Shown here in pieces: positions 55,091-64,000 of a stretch of 64,000 nucleotides of DNA. Positions within the stretch are counted from its first letter, which is position 1, and each line of letters begins with the position of its first letter. The stretch comes from Helicobacter sp. NHP19-012. Its GTDB lineage: Bacteria > Campylobacterota > Campylobacteria > Campylobacterales > Helicobacteraceae. A program made the translations under genes and the position numbers. The stretch lies in NCBI RefSeq assembly GCF_019703325.1, contig NZ_AP024819.1, forward strand, positions 682,001 through 746,000. Direction: 5' to 3'. The notes below the pieces were generated by a model, which ran no database searches, was not told the origin of the DNA, and worked only from the letters and a program-made list of their open reading frames with translations.

Positions 55091-55804
55091 ATGGTGCTGC
55101 AACGGATTTTTAGCCTGGGCGTTTTGGCTGTGGGGATTTCTTTTATGGGGGCTGTGGAGCCTAGCATGAAATTTGACCCCCCCGATTATGTCGAAGACAT
55201 GCCCTCTAAAGAGTTTATCCCGCAAATTGCCAAGCCGGGCAGTTTATTCGGGCAGGGCGAAAGACCGCTTTTTGCCGACAGACGGGCGATGAAACCCAAT
55301 GATTTAATCACCGTGATTGTGTCCGAAAACTCCAGCGCAAACTACAGCACCTCTAAAAACTATACCAAAACCTCTAATGGCACTGCTACAGCCCCACGCC
55401 TTACCTACAATGGCACGAACCCCAACAAGCGCAACCAAGCCCAGTTTTTAGACGATAATGCGAACTACAGCCTCACGCAATCGGCGACCAACAACACCTT
55501 TAAGGGCGGGGGTGCGCAGAAGAAAAGCGAAGACTTGAAACTCACCCTCACCGCACGCATTGTCAAAGTCTTAGAAAATGGCAATTATTTTATCTATGGT
55601 AGCCGTGAGGTCTTGGTCGATGGAGAAAAACAAGTCATTAAAATCAGTGGGGTGATCCGCCCTTTTGACATCGCGCGCGACAACACCATCCAATCTAAAT
55701 ACATTGCAGATGCCAAGATTTCTTACACAAATTTGGGGGCACTGAGTGCCAGCAACAAGAAAAAAGTGGGGGGAGATGTGCTAGATTCGAGCTTTCCTTA
55801 CTGA
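55091..55804 (+). CDS. flgH: flagellar L-ring protein FlgH
   Basis: FlgH forms the outer-membrane ring of the flagellar basal body. The 237-residue protein has a signal peptide (FSLGVLAVGISFMGA), GSLFGQGERPLFADRRA, the VSENSSANY region and the conserved NGNYFIYGSREVLVDGE and IRPFDIARDNTI. The lipobox Cys of enterobacterial FlgH is absent, as in H. pylori. Its stop overlaps the pseF start (TGATG). Confidence 0.94.
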   Translation: MVLQRIFSLGVLAVGISFMGAVEPSMKFDPPDYVEDMPSKEFIPQIAKPGSLFGQGERPLFADRRAMKPNDLITVIVSENSSANYSTSKNYTKTSNGTATAPRLTYNGTNPNKRNQAQFLDDNANYSLTQSATNNTFKGGGAQKKSEDLKLTLTARIVKVLENGNYFIYGSREVLVDGEKQVIKISGVIRPFDIARDNTIQSKYIADAKISYTNLGALSASNKKKVGGDVLDSSFPY

Positions 55805-56496
55805 TGATTGCCTTAATCTTGGCGCGTGGGGGGTCTAAACGCATTCCGCTTAAGAATATTGCGCCCTTTTTGGGCAAGCCCCTTTTAAGCTATGTCATTG
55901 AAACGGCACGAGCTAGCCAACTTTTTAGTCAAATCTTTGTCAGCACAGACCACGCCCAAATTGCCAAGATTGCCAAAGAAAATGGAGCGTGTGTTTTAGA
56001 ACGCCCCACCCATTTAGCCGATGACTTTAGCACGACCCTAGATGTGGCTAGCCATGCCGCTTTAGAGCTCAAGTTAAAGCCTGAAGCTTTGCTTTGCGTG
56101 CTTTACGCCACTAGTGTGCTTTTAAGGACTACACACCTTAAGGATGCTCTGCAAGCCTTGCAGACAAACCCTCACAAAAAATACGCCTTTGCTTGCAGTG
56201 CTTACAGCGCCTCGCCTTACCGCAGCTTTAGCATTCAAAACAACACCCCCACGCCACTTTTTGCAGACAACATGTCCAAACGCTCGCAGGACTTGCCCTT
56301 GCTTTACCACGATGTCGGGCTTTTTTACTTAGGGCAAGCACAGCATTTTATGGCTAAAGAACCCCTCCTTGCCCCCCACTCCTTGCCCCTCATCTTGCCC
56401 CAAGCGTGCGTGCAAGACATCGACACCCCAGAAGATTTAAAACTTGCCACCTTGAAATACACCGCCTTGCATGAAAACGATTCATCTTTTCGCTGA
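55804..56496 (+). CDS. pseF: pseudaminic acid cytidylyltransferase
   Basis: PseF activates pseudaminic acid as CMP-Pse for flagellin glycosylation. The 230-residue protein has the nucleotide-binding ILARGGSKRIPLKNI and VSTDHAQIAKIAKENGA. In H. pylori this enzyme and PseG are fused in one gene (HP0326); here they are separate frames overlapping by 26 bases. Confidence 0.93.
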   Translation: MIALILARGGSKRIPLKNIAPFLGKPLLSYVIETARASQLFSQIFVSTDHAQIAKIAKENGACVLERPTHLADDFSTTLDVASHAALELKLKPEALLCVLYATSVLLRTTHLKDALQALQTNPHKKYAFACSAYSASPYRSFSIQNNTPTPLFADNMSKRSQDLPLLYHDVGLFYLGQAQHFMAKEPLLAPHSLPLILPQACVQDIDTPEDLKLATLKYTALHENDSSFR

Positions 56497-57376
56497 TGCC
56501 AGCCCACAAAGTGGGCTGGGGCATTTAAGGCGCATGCAAAAGCTCAAAGTCTTGTTAGCACCTTTGGCAAAAGTGCGCCTTTTTGCCCCCCACCCGCTAG
56601 CCGATGAACCCATTTCTTGGCTCAATCAAAAAATTTTAGGGGCTGATCTGTGCGTTGTGGACAGCTACTTAGCCACACCCAAATTTTACGCCCAAGTGCC
56701 AACTCCCTTAGTGGTTTTTGAAGATTTTTATAGGGCAGAAATAAAGTTTTCTAGCTCCACTTATGTTTTTAACCCCGCTTACAATGCCCACACAGCCTAC
56801 CCTAAAGAGTTACAAAATCACTCACATTATTTTTTAGGCAGTGGGTATTACCCCATTGATCCCATATTTTGCCAAGTAAAATCCCTAAAAACCACCCCTA
56901 AAGAGGTCTTGCTGTGCTTGGGGGGCAGTGATTTAACTTTAACTCCCTTGCAAAATGCCCTAAAGCTTTTAAAGCACACCCCCCTAAAAATCCATACCAT
57001 CGCCCCCAAGCCGTTACTGCCTCACTTGCCAACAGCCCACAACTTTGTTTTTGAGCCGCTCTTAAACCCCACAGAGCTCGCTAAGCGTCTATCTCAAGCC
57101 GACATTGCTCTATTTGGCGGGGGGCAGATGATCTATGAAGCCATTTTGAGTCAAACCCCACTCATTAGCCTACCCATCGCCTCTAACCAGCTCGCCCAAG
57201 TGCAGGCCCTAGCCAAAGTGGAAGCGTTGTTTCTCGCCAGCCTAGACAATCTTTTATGTGTGTTGCAAGATTTGCTAGACCTAAACGCTAGGGAGCGCAT
57301 GCAAGCCGCCCAAAAGAGTTTAAAACTTGGGGATAAGCTCCTCCCCACTTTACAAGGGATTTTAACCTATGCTTAA
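56471..57376 (+). CDS. pseG: UDP-2,4-diacetamido-2,4,6-trideoxy-beta-L-altropyranose hydrolase
   Basis: PseG removes UDP in the fourth step of pseudaminic acid synthesis. The 301-residue GT-B-fold protein has the N-terminal SGLGHLRRMQKL with its His, the PP-binding CLGGSD and FGGGQMIYEAIL. It overlaps pseF and pseH, so the five genes from flgH to pseI are tightly packed. Confidence 0.92.
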   Translation: MKTIHLFADASPQSGLGHLRRMQKLKVLLAPLAKVRLFAPHPLADEPISWLNQKILGADLCVVDSYLATPKFYAQVPTPLVVFEDFYRAEIKFSSSTYVFNPAYNAHTAYPKELQNHSHYFLGSGYYPIDPIFCQVKSLKTTPKEVLLCLGGSDLTLTPLQNALKLLKHTPLKIHTIAPKPLLPHLPTAHNFVFEPLLNPTELAKRLSQADIALFGGGQMIYEAILSQTPLISLPIASNQLAQVQALAKVEALFLASLDNLLCVLQDLLDLNARERMQAAQKSLKLGDKLLPTLQGILTYA

Positions 57377-57938
57377 GCACCTATTAACCCAAAGCTTTGA
57401 AATCCCTAGCCAGCATTTTGATAAAAGCCCGCCCTTGCACGCTTGCCACTTTTGCCACACCACCAAAGCCGAAAAACTCCAAATCCTAGACTTCCGCAAC
57501 CACCCCACCACCACCGCTTGGATGTATACGCAACACATTTCTAAAGAAGCGCATTTGCATTTCATCGAGCAGCTGCAATACAGCCAAAACGCCGCCTACT
57601 ATCTTTTTAAACAAGGTGAGACATTGCTAGGCGTGGGTTCTCTCACCCGTATAGACTTTGCCCACAACCACGCCTTTTTGGGTATTTATAAAAACCCAGA
57701 CTTAAAGCACATCGGGGCTTTGATCTTAGATGGGCTAGAGTTCATCGCTTTTTTTAAGTTTGGCTTGCACGCCTTGCATTTGGAAGTGATGGCAAACAAC
57801 ACCCATGCCATTGTTTTTTATGAAAAACATGCCTACCGCAAGGGTGGGTTCTTGCGTGACTTTGTATGCCACGAAGACACTTATTACGATGTATGGCTCT
57901 TTTCTAAAATTTCTCCTCTAGACAAAGGCTTAAAATGA
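57369..57938 (+). CDS. pseH: UDP-4-amino-4,6-dideoxy-N-acetyl-altrosamine N-acetyltransferase
   Basis: PseH acetylates the 4-amino sugar in pseudaminic acid synthesis. The 189-residue protein has a GNAT fold: LGVGSLTRIDFAHNHAFLGI, then the hydrophobic strand ALHLEVMANNTHAIVFYEKHAY. The first about 45 residues (with CHFCHTT) look like an extra N-terminal segment absent in some relatives; the start could be further in. It overlaps its neighbours by a few bases. Confidence 0.88.
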   Translation: MLKHLLTQSFEIPSQHFDKSPPLHACHFCHTTKAEKLQILDFRNHPTTTAWMYTQHISKEAHLHFIEQLQYSQNAAYYLFKQGETLLGVGSLTRIDFAHNHAFLGIYKNPDLKHIGALILDGLEFIAFFKFGLHALHLEVMANNTHAIVFYEKHAYRKGGFLRDFVCHEDTYYDVWLFSKISPLDKGLK

Positions 57939-58939
57939 CCCCCCTGGTCGTAGCAGAACTTAGTGCTAACCATGCTAACTCCCTAGAAACCGCCCAAAAA
58001 TCCTTGATTGTGCTTAAAAATATAGGCGTGGGGGCGGCAAAGTTGCAAACCTATACCCCAGATTGCCTGACCCTGCCCATTAACAAGCCACCCTTCATCA
58101 TTGAAGGCACGCTTTGGGATCAACAAAGCCTCTACGCACTCTACCAAGAAGCCGCCATGCCCCTAGAGTGGCACAAACCGCTTTTTGAGCTTGCCAAGAG
58201 TTTAGATTTATGCCTCTTTAGTTCGGTGTTTAGCCTCAAGGGTTTGGAGCTGTTAGAGAGCCTGGATTGCCCCCTTTATAAAATCGCCAGCTTTGAGATC
58301 ACGGATTTAGAATTATTGTGCCACACCGCCAGCACCAAAAAGCCTTTAATCATTTCTACGGGTATTGCCACGCACGAGAACATCCTAGATGCGCTAGAAG
58401 TGTGCCACAAAGTGGGCAACACAAACATCACGCTTTTAAAATGCACCAGTGCCTACCCTGCCCCTTTGCAAGACGCACATTTATTAGCCATGCCAAAATT
58501 CAAAGAACTTTACGGCACAGATTACGGATTAAGCGATCACACTTTAGGGCACTTGAGCGCGATTGTCGCCACGACTTTGGGCGCAAGCGTGATCGAAAAG
58601 CATTTTACACTCGACAAGAGCTTAAAGACCCCCGATAGTGCCTTTAGCCTAGACACTAAAGAATTTAGCGCACTTGTGCAAGCCGTGAGCGACACCAAAG
58701 AAGCTTTAGGTAGCCCTACCCCACCAGTTAAAGAGCCACAAGGAGCGCAATTTGCCCGTTCGCTGTTTGTGGTTAAGCCGCTCAAAAAAGGAGAAACCAT
58801 CACCAAAAGGCACATCAAAGCCTTGCGCCCCAACGCCGGGCTAGCCCCTAAGTTTCTCCCCCAAATCCTAGGCAAAAAAGCCCACCAAGATTTGGAAGTG
58901 GGGCACCCCCTAAGTTGGCAGGATTTACTCGACCCCTGA
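57935..58939 (+). CDS. pseI: pseudaminic acid synthase
   Basis: PseI condenses the altropyranose with phosphoenolpyruvate. The 334-residue protein has a NeuB-type TIM barrel (VVAELSANHANSLETA, LLKCTSAYPAPL, GLSDHTLG) and a C-terminal SAF antifreeze-like domain (RSLFVVKPLKKGETIT). In H. pylori pseI lies elsewhere; here the pathway is gathered. Its end overlaps fur by 15 bases, convergently. Confidence 0.93.
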   Translation: MTPLVVAELSANHANSLETAQKSLIVLKNIGVGAAKLQTYTPDCLTLPINKPPFIIEGTLWDQQSLYALYQEAAMPLEWHKPLFELAKSLDLCLFSSVFSLKGLELLESLDCPLYKIASFEITDLELLCHTASTKKPLIISTGIATHENILDALEVCHKVGNTNITLLKCTSAYPAPLQDAHLLAMPKFKELYGTDYGLSDHTLGHLSAIVATTLGASVIEKHFTLDKSLKTPDSAFSLDTKEFSALVQAVSDTKEALGSPTPPVKEPQGAQFARSLFVVKPLKKGETITKRHIKALRPNAGLAPKFLPQILGKKAHQDLEVGHPLSWQDLLDP

Positions 58940-59380
58940 AGCCAAGCATTTGGCGCAGACCACGAATAATTTCATGTCGTGGCTGACCAATTTGGCTTGG
59001 TGCTTTTTGGCGACTTGATTTTGCCGCTCCTCAATTTCTTGGTCGACAAATTCAATGATCTCTCCGCAATGCAAGCAAATAATGTGGTCGTGGTGCTCCT
59101 TTGCTGCAATCTCGTAACGCCTGCCGTTTTTATTCGTTTCTAAAGTGTAAATAAAATTTTCTTTTTCTAAAAAATTTAAAATGCGGTAAACAGAAGAGAT
59201 GCTGGTGTTTTTGTCGTTTTGACGGATGCTTTGTGTGATTTCCTCGGGACTTAAATGCGTCCCGCTTTTGTAGAGCACGCTCACCACTTCCTCACGCTGT
59301 TTGGAATTTTTAAGCCCATTTTTGCGGATCGCCAAACGCAAGCGCTCCAAAATGGATTCTAAAGTTTCTAGTCGGTTCAT
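58925..59380 (-). CDS. fur: ferric uptake regulator Fur
   Basis: Fur represses iron-uptake genes with iron and, in Helicobacter, also ferritin without it. The 151-residue protein has the winged helix ([24 protein letters not shown]), the metal-site [11 protein letters not shown] and the zinc-binding CxxC pairs (CLHC, CAKC). It faces tlpD across a shared promoter region. Confidence 0.95.
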   Translation of the reverse strand: MNRLETLESILERLRLAIRKNGLKNSKQREEVVSVLYKSGTHLSPEEITQSIRQNDKNTSISSVYRILNFLEKENFIYTLETNKNGRRYEIAAKEHHDHIICLHCGEIIEFVDQEIEERQNQVAKKHQAKLVSHDMKLFVVCAKCLASGVE

Positions 59381-59427
59381 GCCAACTCCTTATTAAAATC
59401 ATCCCATAAAAGAGAGCGAAAGTCGCT

Positions 59428-59433
59428 ATTATA
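59428..59433 (-). promoter_or_regulatory. -10 of fur
   Basis: Minus strand TGTATAATAGC gives a perfect TATAAT preceded by TG, 47 bases from the fur start. Flanking AT-rich sequence could hold a Fur box for autoregulation, which is known in H. pylori. Confidence 0.5.
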
Positions 59434-59488
59434 CACAAATGTAGTGAATATGACTTGCCAATATAGGCACGCAAGGTTAAAATTAGGG

Positions 59489-59494
59489 TATAAT
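59489..59494 (+). promoter_or_regulatory. -10 of tlpD
   Basis: AGGGTATAATCAAA holds TATAAT, 27 bases before the ATG at 59522. The longer frame starting at 59444 would begin upstream of this promoter, which supports the shorter start. Confidence 0.55.
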
Positions 59495-59521
59495 CAAAAA
59501 TTCACTTTGAAAGGGCGTGGT

Positions 59522-60832
59522 ATGTTTTTTGGTAAAAAAGACCTGATAAAGCAGTTAGAAAACAAAGACGCAGAGATTAGGATTTTGCAAGAAAAGTTGG
59601 ATTTTTACCAACAATTGATTGACTTATGCGACCACATGGGCTTTATTGGGGTAAAAGACCATAAAATTGTGTTTAAAAATGGCGACATTGTGGATTTAGA
59701 AGGGATCGACACCAAGACCAGCGACCTTAGCAACCCTAACCAAGACTTTAGCCTCAATAACCGCCTCTACAAAACCAAGAGTAAGCACATCGATGACACG
59801 CTTTATCACTCCATTACAGAAACCATAGATTTACTCACGGAGTGCGGTAAAAACTCTATTTTTAGCCTCTACTACACGGGCATGCGTGAGGGGCTAGAGG
59901 GTTTACAAGCCACCATGCAGGATATTTTTAAAGGTACAGATGAACTCACAAAAGCAGCTACAAGTGGGGGAGAACATTCCCAAGAGACGATCAATAAGCT
60001 CACCCAAGCTAGCGACAACATCAATAGCTTATACGAGAAAATGCAAAACGCCACAACTCTTGCCGACTCGCTCAACCAACGCAGCAGCGAGATCACCCAA
60101 GTGATTTCTTTAATCGACGACATTGCCGAACAAACCAACTTGCTAGCCCTAAACGCCGCCATTGAGGCGGCTAGGGCGGGCGAACACGGACGGGGCTTTG
60201 CTGTGGTCGCTGATGAGGTACGCAAACTCGCTGAGAAGACCCAAAAGGCGACCAAGGAGATCGCCGTGGTGGTTAAATCCATGCAACAAGAGGCCAGCGA
60301 CATCCAAAGCAACACTCACGACACCTATGCTACTGCCGAAGTGATTAAAAACGATGTTGATAATATCAAAAACATCGCTACAATAAATTTAAATACAGCT
60401 AATGCTGCCCAATACTCTATCGATAACCTGAACAATCTTGTCTTTTGTGGTTTGGCTAAGACCGACCATGTCGTCTATAAAGCGAATTTATACGGCGTGA
60501 TCTTTGACATCCCCAACAACTTTAAGATTGTGGATGGACACAATTGCCGCTTAGGCAAGTGGTATTACGAGGGTGAGGGCAAGACACTCTTTAGCAACAC
60601 CTCTAGCTACCGTTCTTTAGAACCCTTCCACAACGGCTTGCACGATGATGCCAACAATCTAGTGAATATGCTCAAAGACCGCTCTAGTATCACCGAAAAT
60701 GATATTGAAAAATCTATTAGTGCCGTAGAACAAGGCTCTAAAAATGTCCGCGATACGATCGATAGAATGTTTGAAGAGAAACAAGAGGAATTAAAAAAAG
60801 AAATCGCAAATATCTTAGGGCAACACCAATAA
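59522..60832 (+). CDS. tlpD: soluble chemoreceptor TlpD
   Basis: TlpD is the cytoplasmic, pole-associated receptor that senses oxidative and energy stress. The 436-residue protein has no membrane helices. It has an N-terminal coiled segment, the receptor signalling hairpin ([20 protein letters not shown]) and a C-terminal zinc-binding CZB domain ([35 protein letters not shown]). Length and neighbour bioF match H. pylori. The start at 59522 follows GAAAGGG and the -10 box. Confidence 0.93.
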   Translation: MFFGKKDLIKQLENKDAEIRILQEKLDFYQQLIDLCDHMGFIGVKDHKIVFKNGDIVDLEGIDTKTSDLSNPNQDFSLNNRLYKTKSKHIDDTLYHSITETIDLLTECGKNSIFSLYYTGMREGLEGLQATMQDIFKGTDELTKAATSGGEHSQETINKLTQASDNINSLYEKMQNATTLADSLNQRSSEITQVISLIDDIAEQTNLLALNAAIEAARAGEHGRGFAVVADEVRKLAEKTQKATKEIAVVVKSMQQEASDIQSNTHDTYATAEVIKNDVDNIKNIATINLNTANAAQYSIDNLNNLVFCGLAKTDHVVYKANLYGVIFDIPNNFKIVDGHNCRLGKWYYEGEGKTLFSNTSSYRSLEPFHNGLHDDANNLVNMLKDRSSITENDIEKSISAVEQGSKNVRDTIDRMFEEKQEELKKEIANILGQHQ

Positions 60833-61957
60833 TTGCCCAACTATGCGTTTGAGCTCAAAGCCTTAGAGCGGGCAAACTTACATAGAAAACGCCGCCTTTA
60901 CCCACCAGGTTTAGCTGACTTTGCCTCTAACGACTATTTGGGCTTAGGGGGGCGCAAGGATTTATTGCAACAAGCTTTTGAACTCCTGCAAGAGCAAAGC
61001 ACCCACGCGCCTAAAGCCTCCATGCTCGTAAATGGCTACCACCCCTTGCATCAAGAGCTAGAGAGTTATTTATGCCAGCTCTTGGACTTTGAGGCGTGCG
61101 TATTGGTGGGGAGCGGGTTTTTGGGCAATGTGGCTTTGATCGAGGCACTAGTGCGCAGAAACGATCTGCTTTTCATGGACGCGCACTACCATGCCAGCGG
61201 GCAGTTTATCGCTAAAAAATCCCCAAATACGATTTTTTTTAACCACAACGATGGCCAAGACTTGCACGCCAAATTAAAGCAACACCAACCCAAAGGGCGG
61301 ATTTTAATCGCCATTGAGGGGGTGTATTCTATGGATGGCACAATTCCACCTTTGGAGATTTTAAAGTGTGCTGGAGAGCACAACGCCTATTTAGTTTTAG
61401 ATGAAGCCCACAGCCTAGGCACTATTGGGACAAACTTAAAGGGGGTTTTAGAACACTACGGCTTAAAGCCCACAGAAAAAACGATTGTCTTAGGCACTTT
61501 TTCTAAAGCCTATGGGAGTTATGGGGCGTTCATTGGGGCAAGTGGTGAAATTATAGATTTTTTATGCAACCGCGCTAAGAGTATTATTTATACCACGAGT
61601 TTATCTGTGTTAGACACGGCTTTGAGCCTTGTCAACATCCAAGAAGTTTATAAAAACCCCAGCTCCTATATAGAGTTGTTAGAGCAGATGCGTGGCTGTG
61701 TAGCGGGCTTTGGCTGGCACACGCCAAGCAATATTTTAACCTTACCTCTTGCCAGCATTAAAGACTTGCTAGAAGCTCAAGAGACACTATTAGAAGAGGG
61801 ATTTATTTGTGGGGCGATCCGCCCCCCCACGACTAAAAAGCCCTTACTGCGTGTGGGTTTAAATGTCCAACCTACAAACACCCTAGGGCTTTTAAAAGAC
61901 CTATGCGGGTGTTTGCAAGGGCTTTATTTACCGAATCGCCCGCCGGTGGTGGGATAG
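60833..61957 (+). CDS. bioF: 8-amino-7-oxononanoate synthase / KBL-family aminotransferase
   Basis: This PLP enzyme joins pimeloyl thioester and alanine in biotin synthesis. The 374-residue protein has [21 protein letters not shown], the PLP aspartate in [13 protein letters not shown], and the Lys in [11 protein letters not shown]. It starts with TTG right after the tlpD stop, so the pair is co-transcribed as in H. pylori. 2-amino-3-ketobutyrate ligase is the close alternative. Its end overlaps amiF convergently by 34 bases. Confidence 0.88.
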   Translation: MPNYAFELKALERANLHRKRRLYPPGLADFASNDYLGLGGRKDLLQQAFELLQEQSTHAPKASMLVNGYHPLHQELESYLCQLLDFEACVLVGSGFLGNVALIEALVRRNDLLFMDAHYHASGQFIAKKSPNTIFFNHNDGQDLHAKLKQHQPKGRILIAIEGVYSMDGTIPPLEILKCAGEHNAYLVLDEAHSLGTIGTNLKGVLEHYGLKPTEKTIVLGTFSKAYGSYGAFIGASGEIIDFLCNRAKSIIYTTSLSVLDTALSLVNIQEVYKNPSSYIELLEQMRGCVAGFGWHTPSNILTLPLASIKDLLEAQETLLEEGFICGAIRPPTTKKPLLRVGLNVQPTNTLGLLKDLCGCLQGLYLPNRPPVVG

Positions 61958-62928
61958 CCGTAAATGGAGCCGTCTTTGATTTTCATGTGATCTTCCCAGG
62001 GCAATTTGTATTTGCCTGCGGCTAGATCCTTGATGTAGGTGAGTCCTGCATCGCTCTCACCACCGGGTTTAGCCACATAACCACGGTGACCGAGGTTGTA
62101 AATGTTGTTTTCTAGGCCCCAACTTAGGCGGGCGTTGTCTGCCATTTTGGGATAGATTTCGCCGGTAACGATCTCCCAAGGGTTGCGATGCCCTTGCACG
62201 AGAGTGGTGCCATCGAAGTTACAGATTTGCCCTTCGCCGAAGTAGTAAAAGACATTGTCATAGCCGGCGAGATTTACGCTCACGGTATACATCAAGTTGT
62301 GCCATGCATTGGAGCGGTTGGTGAGAATCCATTGGTCGTTGACTTGTGTGCTGTAGCCAGAGATGCGGATATAGACATTGCATCCTTTATAGGCGGCTTC
62401 TCTAGCGAGCTCAGGGATCATGCCATCGTGGCAGATACACACAGCAAGCTTAGAGCCACCAGGACCATCGCACACGGGCATGCCTAAATCCCCGGGATAC
62501 CAAGGTTCGATGGGGTTCCAAGGGAAGAGTTTGCGGTATTTTAGGATGATTTCGCCTTGGGGGTTGATAATGATGGCGGTGTTATAGGGGTTCTTGTTTG
62601 AATCAGGATTGCGCTCCATAATGGAGAAAACCCCATAAACTTTAGCCTCTTTACACGCCTGAGCGTACATCTCTGTTTCTTTGCCAGGCACATCTAGTAA
62701 AAATTCTTCAGTGAGCCATTTAGCGGTGTTTAGCCCTTGCGTGCTGTATTCGGGGAAAATGACGAGCTCTACGCCCGGATAGCCCGCTTTCGTAGCATGT
62801 AAAGTTTTAATAATGCTTTCAATGTTGTGGTCAATGTCCTTGCGGCTGTTGACCACAGGGACTGGAAATTGGATGGCAGCGACCAAAAACCCTTCAATGG
62901 GTTTACCCATACTACCGATGCTTCCCAT
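61924..62928 (-). CDS. amiF: formamidase AmiF
   Basis: AmiF splits formamide to ammonia and formate, a second ammonia source besides urease. The 334-residue nitrilase-superfamily protein keeps the catalytic triad Glu60 (IFPEYS), Lys133 (KYRKLF) and Cys166 (VCICHDG). By memory it is close to identical to H. pylori AmiF (HP1238) in sequence and length. It ends in [12 protein letters not shown]. Confidence 0.96.
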   Translation of the reverse strand: MGSIGSMGKPIEGFLVAAIQFPVPVVNSRKDIDHNIESIIKTLHATKAGYPGVELVIFPEYSTQGLNTAKWLTEEFLLDVPGKETEMYAQACKEAKVYGVFSIMERNPDSNKNPYNTAIIINPQGEIILKYRKLFPWNPIEPWYPGDLGMPVCDGPGGSKLAVCICHDGMIPELAREAAYKGCNVYIRISGYSTQVNDQWILTNRSNAWHNLMYTVSVNLAGYDNVFYYFGEGQICNFDGTTLVQGHRNPWEIVTGEIYPKMADNARLSWGLENNIYNLGHRGYVAKPGGESDAGLTYIKDLAAGKYKLPWEDHMKIKDGSIYGYPTTGGRFGK

Positions 62929-63040
62929 GAATGCTCCTTTTGCTGTTGTTACTTTATTGTGTTTTGCAACACGGGGGTATGCTAGGACTGGATATTTAAC
63001 GCTGGGTAAATATTAAAAAAAGGGGAGGGGTAGGGAGCGT

Positions 63041-63060
63041 AAAGGGAGGCGTTGCCTCCC
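63041..63060 (-). terminator. hairpin downstream of ferritin
   Basis: GGGAGGC-GTT-GCCTCCC (63044-63060) is a perfect seven-base-pair stem just beyond the ferritin stop. On the minus strand it is followed, about 25 bases on, by a T run. It is a plausible factor-independent terminator or mRNA 3' stabiliser. Confidence 0.6.
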
Positions 63061-63074
63061 CTCTCCAAGCGGTG

Positions 63075-63569
63075 TTACTTCTTGGTGATGTTGCGGATGT
63101 ATTGGTCGGCAAGATACAAGCCATGTCCGCTTTCGCCCATGAGCTTGATTTTGTCGAGGATGTTTTTAAACAAGACCTCTTCTTCGTGTTGTTCGGCGAC
63201 ATACCATTGCAAGAAGTTAAAGGTGGCGTAGTCTTTGTGGGCGAGCATGTGATCCACCAAGCTGTTGATGGAGTGGGTGATGTGTTGCTCGTGTTTGTAA
63301 GCTTTTTCAAAGATTTCCACCAAACTTTTAAATTCATGCTCGGGGGCTTTGACTTCTTTTAAATGCACGCCCACTTCGTTTTCATTGAGGTAGGTGATGA
63401 TTTTGGTGGCATGCGCGTATTCATCGCTGGCGTGGTCGAATAAGAACAAGCCAGACCCGTCAAAGCCATGCGTATAGCACCAAGAACTCATGCTCATGTA
63501 AAGGTTGGCTGAGTAGAACTCGTCCATCACTTGTCCGTTGAGCAATTTCACAGTTTCCTTAGGCAACAT
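63075..63569 (-). CDS. pfr: non-haem ferritin (Pfr)
   Basis: Ferritin stores iron and protects cells from metal excess. The 164-residue four-helix protein has the ferroxidase residues in QVMDEFYSANLYM (Glu) and ASDEYAHATKI (Glu, His). It has the Helicobacter Pfr length. Its promoter overlaps AT-rich sequence suitable for Fur binding. The symbol ftnA is also used. Confidence 0.94.
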   Translation of the reverse strand: MLPKETVKLLNGQVMDEFYSANLYMSMSSWCYTHGFDGSGLFLFDHASDEYAHATKIITYLNENEVGVHLKEVKAPEHEFKSLVEIFEKAYKHEQHITHSINSLVDHMLAHKDYATFNFLQWYVAEQHEEEVLFKNILDKIKLMGESGHGLYLADQYIRNITKK

Positions 63570-63598
63570 AAAAACTCCTTTTGTTAGTTTGTATCATT

Positions 63599-63628
63599 AT
63601 TATAGCTAAAATGAGAAAATAAAGTCAA
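63599..63628 (-). promoter_or_regulatory. pfr promoter with possible Fur-binding region
   Basis: On the minus strand TTGACT (63628-63623), an 18-base spacer and TATAAT (63604-63599) form a strong promoter. The overlapping stretch ATTTTAGCTATAATAATGAT is AT-rich with inverted TAATGAT-like pieces. In H. pylori pfr is repressed by iron-free Fur; a matching site here is inference. Confidence 0.5.
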
Positions 63629-63665
63629 GGTTTTTAGCCCCTATTTTCTTAAAATATCTAGTATT

Positions 63666-64000
63666 TTAAGAAACAAACAAGCTCGTTAGCCCATAGGCGA
63701 TGAGAGAGAACACATACGCCACCACTGTGGTGAAAACAAAGAGATATACCACGAATTTAAAGCCCCCAGCCTCCTTGCCAAAGGTGATGGTCGCCGCAAA
63801 ACAGGGGATGTAAAACATGACAAAGACGATAAAGGCAATCGCCGAGGGTAAGCGCACACTCTGCTTTAAGGCGAGTTTAGGGTCTTTCTCGCCTGCATAC
63901 AGCACCGCCAAGGTCGAAACCACCACTTCCTTCGCCATAAAGCCCGCAACTAGAGACACCGATAAACGCCAATCAAAGTCCATGGGCTTAAACACCCCGT
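63666..64000 (-). CDS. feoB: ferrous iron transporter FeoB, C-terminal part (cut by the window edge)
   Basis: Only the last about 110 residues are inside the window. They hold DFDWRLSVSLVAGFMAKEVVVSTL, a conserved FeoB gate segment, and two hydrophobic helices ending LIAYGLTSLFVS. The N-terminal GTPase domain lies beyond 64000. It is placed behind pfr on the same strand. Confidence 0.88.
   Translation of the reverse strand, partial: GVFKPMDFDWRLSVSLVAGFMAKEVVVSTLAVLYAGEKDPKLALKQSVRLPSAIAFIVFVMFYIPCFAATITFGKEAGGFKFVVYLFVFTTVVAYVFSLIAYGLTSLFVS

Noticed and set aside
1-64000. CRISPR array, rRNA operon, or intact prophage
   Set aside because: I saw no regularly spaced repeats, no rRNA sequence and no phage structural genes; only the isolated S24-type repressor hints at phage ancestry.

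Overview
The window looks like a chromosomal segment of a gastric, non-pylori Helicobacter. Long stretches keep Helicobacter pylori gene order: the porB-porA-porD-porC block with purB; the ribE/FlhB-C-terminal-like pair opposite tatD-mltD-rlpA-lptC-lptA-engB-pbp2; argS-tatA-gmk-chePep-nucT-OMP-flgH-pseF/pseG-pseH; tlpD-bioF; and putA-putP. Nearly diagnostic Helicobacter proteins are present: AmiF formamidase, an HsrA-type orphan regulator, ChePep, NucT, TlpD, Fur and Pfr-type ferritin. The base composition is richer in G+C than H. pylori, and several genes are absent from H. pylori as I know it (an octaheme hydroxylamine-oxidoreductase-like cytochrome with NrfH, a Ter/HD operon, a peptide maturase locus). 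I cannot name the species.

Layout. 1-86 holds the start of a His/Cys-rich metal-binding peptide. 87-1388 is gene-poor and decayed. 1389-5877 is purB plus pyruvate:ferredoxin oxidoreductase. 6017-13711 is an envelope block (riboflavin synthase, lytic transglycosylases, Lpt proteins, EngB, PBP2). 13764-16171 is a compact locus with a radical SAM/SPASM enzyme, a repeat protein and two small Cys-containing peptides that share a leader-like motif; I read it as an undescribed RiPP system. 16209-27536 carries serB, a PAS chemoreceptor, rlmN, dcd, an OMP, rplY-pth-lptG, trpA, a lipoprotein, nusA and dcuA. 27638-30700 is a truncated purL followed by a decayed island with IS607-type remnants. 30708-35825 is proline uptake and catabolism. 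35947-36304 is a four-tRNA operon. 36484-39197 holds an S24-type repressor and the NrfH/octaheme pair. 39187-44270 is nadE-lpxK followed by a TerD/TerD/HD/coiled-coil operon. 44327-48848 holds a FliK-like protein, mnmG, dapE and hsrA. 49018-60832 is the chemotaxis and flagellar-glycosylation region (argS, tatA, gmk, chePep, nucT, OMP, flgH, pseFGHI, fur, tlpD). The window ends with bioF, amiF, ferritin and the tail of feoB.

How the genes work together. Much of the content serves gastric life: ammonia generation (AmiF, proline catabolism), iron handling (Fur, ferritin, FeoB), chemotaxis and motility (TlpD, PAS receptor, ChePep, FlgH, pseudaminic acid synthesis) and anaerobic or low-oxygen respiration (Por, DcuA, NrfH/octaheme).

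Four genes (purB, mltD, the PAS chemoreceptor, chePep) carry one small frame-disrupting indel each in otherwise well-preserved sequence. mltD and chePep break in G/C homopolymers. These may be true mutations, phase-variable tracts or sequencing errors, and should be checked before any is called dead. All functional statements come from reading the sequence and from family knowledge; no database search was run.
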